The notes under the pieces: generated by a model
Told to the model about the DNA's origin: nothing
The model's database searches: none
Seen by the model: the letters and a program-made list of their open reading frames with translations, nothing else
Program-made: the position numbers and the translations under genes
Shown here: positions 5,541 to 7,636 of the stretch, piece by piece
Numbering within the stretch: the stretch's first letter is position 1
How the letters are laid out: each line of letters starts with the position of its first letter
Source of the DNA: Polaromonas sp.
GTDB lineage: Bacteria; Pseudomonadota; Gammaproteobacteria; Burkholderiales; Burkholderiaceae_C
Length of the DNA stretch: 7,636 nt
Direction: 5' to 3'
NCBI GenBank assembly: GCA_025362825.1
Contig: JANYFF010000456.1
Location: forward strand, 1-7,636

Positions 5541-6128
5541 ATGAAAGCATGGAATGTCAATTTTTGCAAAGCCACCCCGCTTTCCAAGGTAAGCGGCATG
5601 TGGCGCGCTTTTATATGGGAAAGCGTTGTAAGGCAGCAGTTATTGCTCCGCATATCCCCTGCTTCCCTCCGGGTGGTTTCGGGGCTGATTGCCCTGTCTT
5701 TTCTGGGTTTTCCCATAGCGTCGTTTGCCGATGCAAATGCGGCCAAATTGTCAATTTCTGCCACGGTGATCAAGCATGCCAGTTTGCAAGTGCTGGCGCA
5801 ACCCACGTCTGTAGTGGTCACTGCTGCAGACATTGCGCGTGGCTATGTGGATGTAACCAGCCCCGCCCAGGTAGCTGTTCAAAGCAATACAGCCAGCGGC
5901 TATCTGTTGATATTTGAAAGTCAGGGAGAGTTTATGCGCCAGACCCTGGTCAAAGGCCTGGGGACGGAGGTGCTGTTGGGTACGTCCGGTGGTGGCGTAA
6001 CGCATCGCCCATTAGCACGCGGCATGAGCAAGACCGTACATGATCTTGAATTTCGGTTTTTACTTTCAAACTCTGCACAGCAGGGTCTTTACGCATGGCC
6101 TTTCAGTTTGTCTGTGATGCCTCTTTGA
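5541..6128 (+). CDS. Secreted pilin-like protein beside a chaperone-usher locus
   Basis: This protein of up to 195 residues is exported: residues about 45-62 form a hydrophobic signal core (VVSGLIALSFLGFPIASF), with likely cleavage at SFA-DA (63) or ADA-NA (65). The mature part of about 130 residues is predicted beta-rich, with alternating hydrophobic segments (SISATVIKHASLQVL, GYLLIFES, DLEFRFLL). It ends LYAWPFSLSVMPL, like the last strand of fimbrial subunits. The mature part has no cysteine, unlike spore-coat-U-type pilins. I recall similar proteins near Csu-type usher clusters of Burkholderiales, without a defined role. The start is uncertain. The ATG at 5541 lacks a Shine-Dalgarno and gives a 44-residue stretch before the signal core. 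The in-frame ATG at 5598 has AAGG eight bases upstream and gives a 176-residue protein with a more normal leader; it may be the true start. The gene converges on the usher gene, 24 bp apart. Pilin, minor subunit or assembly factor all remain possible. Confidence 0.7.
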   Translation: MKAWNVNFCKATPLSKVSGMWRAFIWESVVRQQLLLRISPASLRVVSGLIALSFLGFPIASFADANAAKLSISATVIKHASLQVLAQPTSVVVTAADIARGYVDVTSPAQVAVQSNTASGYLLIFESQGEFMRQTLVKGLGTEVLLGTSGGGVTHRPLARGMSKTVHDLEFRFLLSNSAQQGLYAWPFSLSVMPL

Positions 6129-6152
6129 GCACCTGAACCACGTTCGACAGGG

Positions 6153-7636
6153 TCAAGGTGAGTTTCTACAGACCAATTCACCCAGTTCAACAAAGGTTTC
6201 CGACGATGCTGGAATGGTCATCTCGATGCGACACGGTTTGCCATCCACAAAAGTCGTCGTCGCGAGAGTCCCAGGCTTAACATTATCGAGATAGAACTCC
6301 CCCCTGCGTCCTGTCCGCAACAACACCGGCTTGCCGCCTCCCAATAGGTTGGCTTCAATGAACTCAAGCGGTCGTCGTTGGCCCTGCTCCTCGATCTGAA
6401 TAGAGCCGGTGAATGCCTGCAGCCGGGTGATCTCGAAATTGAGGACTGAGCCGCTTCGCAGCGATGGGGAGAGTTTTAATTTGACAATGGGAACAGAATA
6501 TTCCATGGGCACTGACTCCGGGGAAATCGATACGTCGCTGTCGTAATAAGCGCTGAGCGTCGGAAGAAACAGTATGCCGCGCGAATCTGTCTTGCCCATG
6601 GCCTGTCCGTTGACGGAAACATCCACGCCAGGCAATGAATCGACCTTGACGATACCAAAGCTGTCCGTTATGGGTCGGCCGAAGCCCACCAATTCTCCGG
6701 CGTAGCCGACGCCTCCAGCCACTGAAAGGTTGTATCCCCGCGTTGATTGGCCCTGGCTGTAGGTGTTTATGGAACTGCCGCGAAAAATGGCCGCCGGCGC
6801 GTTGTACTGGATGCTGGACTGCGCGTTGTTGAGAGAGCCATTCGATCGGTCGGCAGAAGCCGTGAACCCAAGGCCCTCCCCGACCGGCTGGTTTTTCGTG
6901 AATTGAAAGGATTCGCCAGTTCCCCCCTGGTCTTTGCGCAGGTTTGCGGCTACTGAATAGTTGCCATCAAAGTTGTAGGTGAATCCAATGAATGCTTCGT
7001 TGCGGCTCTGCTGATCCTGATCCACATGGCTCAAGCGCGTTGTCAAGGACGACCGGCCGGAAAACAGCGGGAGGCTGTACGACAGGGCGGTCACGCGGCT
7101 CGCCACCGACGCTGTTGCGTTGACGAATTGGCCAGGCAAGGGCGCCGAGTTGCTGGAAGCCGCAGCGTAACTGAGGGAAACGGAACCTGCACCCGGTACG
7201 TTGTAGCCGGCTGACAATGAGGCGTCGTATTTTCGATTGCTGAAGGTCACGGGGCTACCCAGCATTGCGTAGCTTCCTGCCTCACGGCGCAACGTCGCGC
7301 CGAAGCTCCAGCGGCGCGACTGAAAGCTGTAATTTGCCAAAGCTGCCTTGCCGCTGACGCCGTCAAAGTTGCTGGCAGCAATCGTCACATTCAAAATGCC
7401 TGCATCGCCAAGAACGACGGTCGCCGAAGGCCCTGCATTGAGCAGACCTCGGGTGGCTTCAGCAAACCCGCCAACCGTGACTGCGTTGGTGAGGCCGTAG
7501 CGGTGAAAAGCTGAAAACGCGGTCGCACCGTAGTGATTGCTTCTGAGGCCATAGTCTTGGCGCAGCGCCCCAAGGCTGTAGCTGTAGTCGTGCAACCCTT
7601 GCGCCAGAGGCTGATCGCTGTAGTAAAAAGAGTAAT
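6153..7636 (-). CDS. Fimbrial outer-membrane usher, FimD/PapC family, Csu-like (C-terminal part, 5' end outside window)
   Basis: The frame is open to the right edge, giving 493 visible residues of a protein usually about 800 long; the N-terminal domain, plug and first barrel strands are missing. Ushers form the outer-membrane pore that receives subunits from periplasmic chaperones and assembles them into a pilus. The visible start, FYYSDQPLAQGLHDYSYSLG, and then LRQDYGLRSNHYG and FHRYGLTNAVTVGG, are usher signatures. Visible residues to about 315 look like alternating barrel strands. VKVDSLPGVDVSVNGQAMGK (about 329-348) and TDSRGILFLPTLSAYY lead into the C-terminal domains. Two Cys near the end (visible 468 and 489) match the conserved C-terminal disulfide. 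A TTG at 7595 is an internal Leu codon, not the start. The chaperone and main pilin genes would be expected to the right of the window. No gene follows on the same strand. Confidence 0.93.
   Translation of the reverse strand, partial: YSFYYSDQPLAQGLHDYSYSLGALRQDYGLRSNHYGATAFSAFHRYGLTNAVTVGGFAEATRGLLNAGPSATVVLGDAGILNVTIAASNFDGVSGKAALANYSFQSRRWSFGATLRREAGSYAMLGSPVTFSNRKYDASLSAGYNVPGAGSVSLSYAAASSNSAPLPGQFVNATASVASRVTALSYSLPLFSGRSSLTTRLSHVDQDQQSRNEAFIGFTYNFDGNYSVAANLRKDQGGTGESFQFTKNQPVGEGLGFTASADRSNGSLNNAQSSIQYNAPAAIFRGSSINTYSQGQSTRGYNLSVAGGVGYAGELVGFGRPITDSFGIVKVDSLPGVDVSVNGQAMGKTDSRGILFLPTLSAYYDSDVSISPESVPMEYSVPIVKLKLSPSLRSGSVLNFEITRLQAFTGSIQIEEQGQRRPLEFIEANLLGGGKPVLLRTGRRGEFYLDNVKPGTLATTTFVDGKPCRIEMTIPASSETFVELGELVCRNSP

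Noticed and set aside
5549..5917. Alternative plus-strand frame overlapping the pilin-like gene
   Set aside because: It has no signal peptide or family motif and is rich in Cys and His; the other frame gives an export signal and a fimbrial-type C-terminus.
7593..7595. TTG as the start of the usher gene
   Set aside because: The frame upstream still encodes usher signature residues (FYYSDQPLAQG), so this is an internal Leu and the gene continues past the window.

Overview
The window looks like chromosomal DNA of a betaproteobacterium, most likely Burkholderiales of the Comamonadaceae type (Polaromonas, Rhodoferax or Acidovorax relatives). This is inferred from the GC-rich coding sequence, a Bug/TctC-type solute-binding protein next to a dehydrogenase and a GntR regulator, and short GCTAT-N7-ATAGC intergenic repeats that I recall from that family. 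No phage, IS element, tRNA, rRNA or CRISPR array was found.

Layout, left to right. (1) Bases 1-416: the 3' part of an RluF/RsuA-type 23S rRNA pseudouridine synthase on the + strand, cut by the window edge. (2) Bases 455-3821: a small metabolic module. A divergent intergenic region (2421-2597) separates a leftward pair from a rightward pair. The leftward pair is a periplasmic Bug receptor followed by a 3-hydroxyisobutyrate-dehydrogenase-family oxidoreductase. The rightward pair is a HutC-type GntR regulator followed by a small cytoplasmic GlcG/HbpS-family protein. A perfect CCTATA-N6-TATAGG inverted repeat in the shared region is the best operator candidate. The reasonable inference is that the module binds a small carboxylate outside the cell and oxidises it inside under local GntR control; the substrate cannot be read from sequence. 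(3) Bases 3822-4084: an intergenic stretch with two inverted, diverged copies of a roughly 61-bp repeat, the first holding a terminator-like hairpin. (4) Bases 4085-5371: a 428-residue alpha/beta hydrolase (lipase/PGAP1-like) with a recognisable Ser-Asp-His triad and a possibly leaderless start.

(5) Bases 5372-7636: the edge of a fimbrial locus. About 90 bp of very AT-rich DNA (12 G/C in 5451-5540) carries a perfect 10-bp inverted repeat overlapping a consensus TATAAT. It precedes a secreted, pilin-like protein on the + strand. Only 24 bp beyond that gene's stop, the C-terminal half of a chaperone-usher outer-membrane usher ends on the - strand and runs off the right edge. The pilin-like gene is therefore convergent with the usher and has its own promoter region, so it is probably expressed separately from the usher operon.

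Most of the window is ordinary accessory metabolism. The parts most worth a second look are the AT-rich control region with its cysteine-free pilin-like gene beside the usher, the GntR operator candidate, and the paired intergenic repeats.
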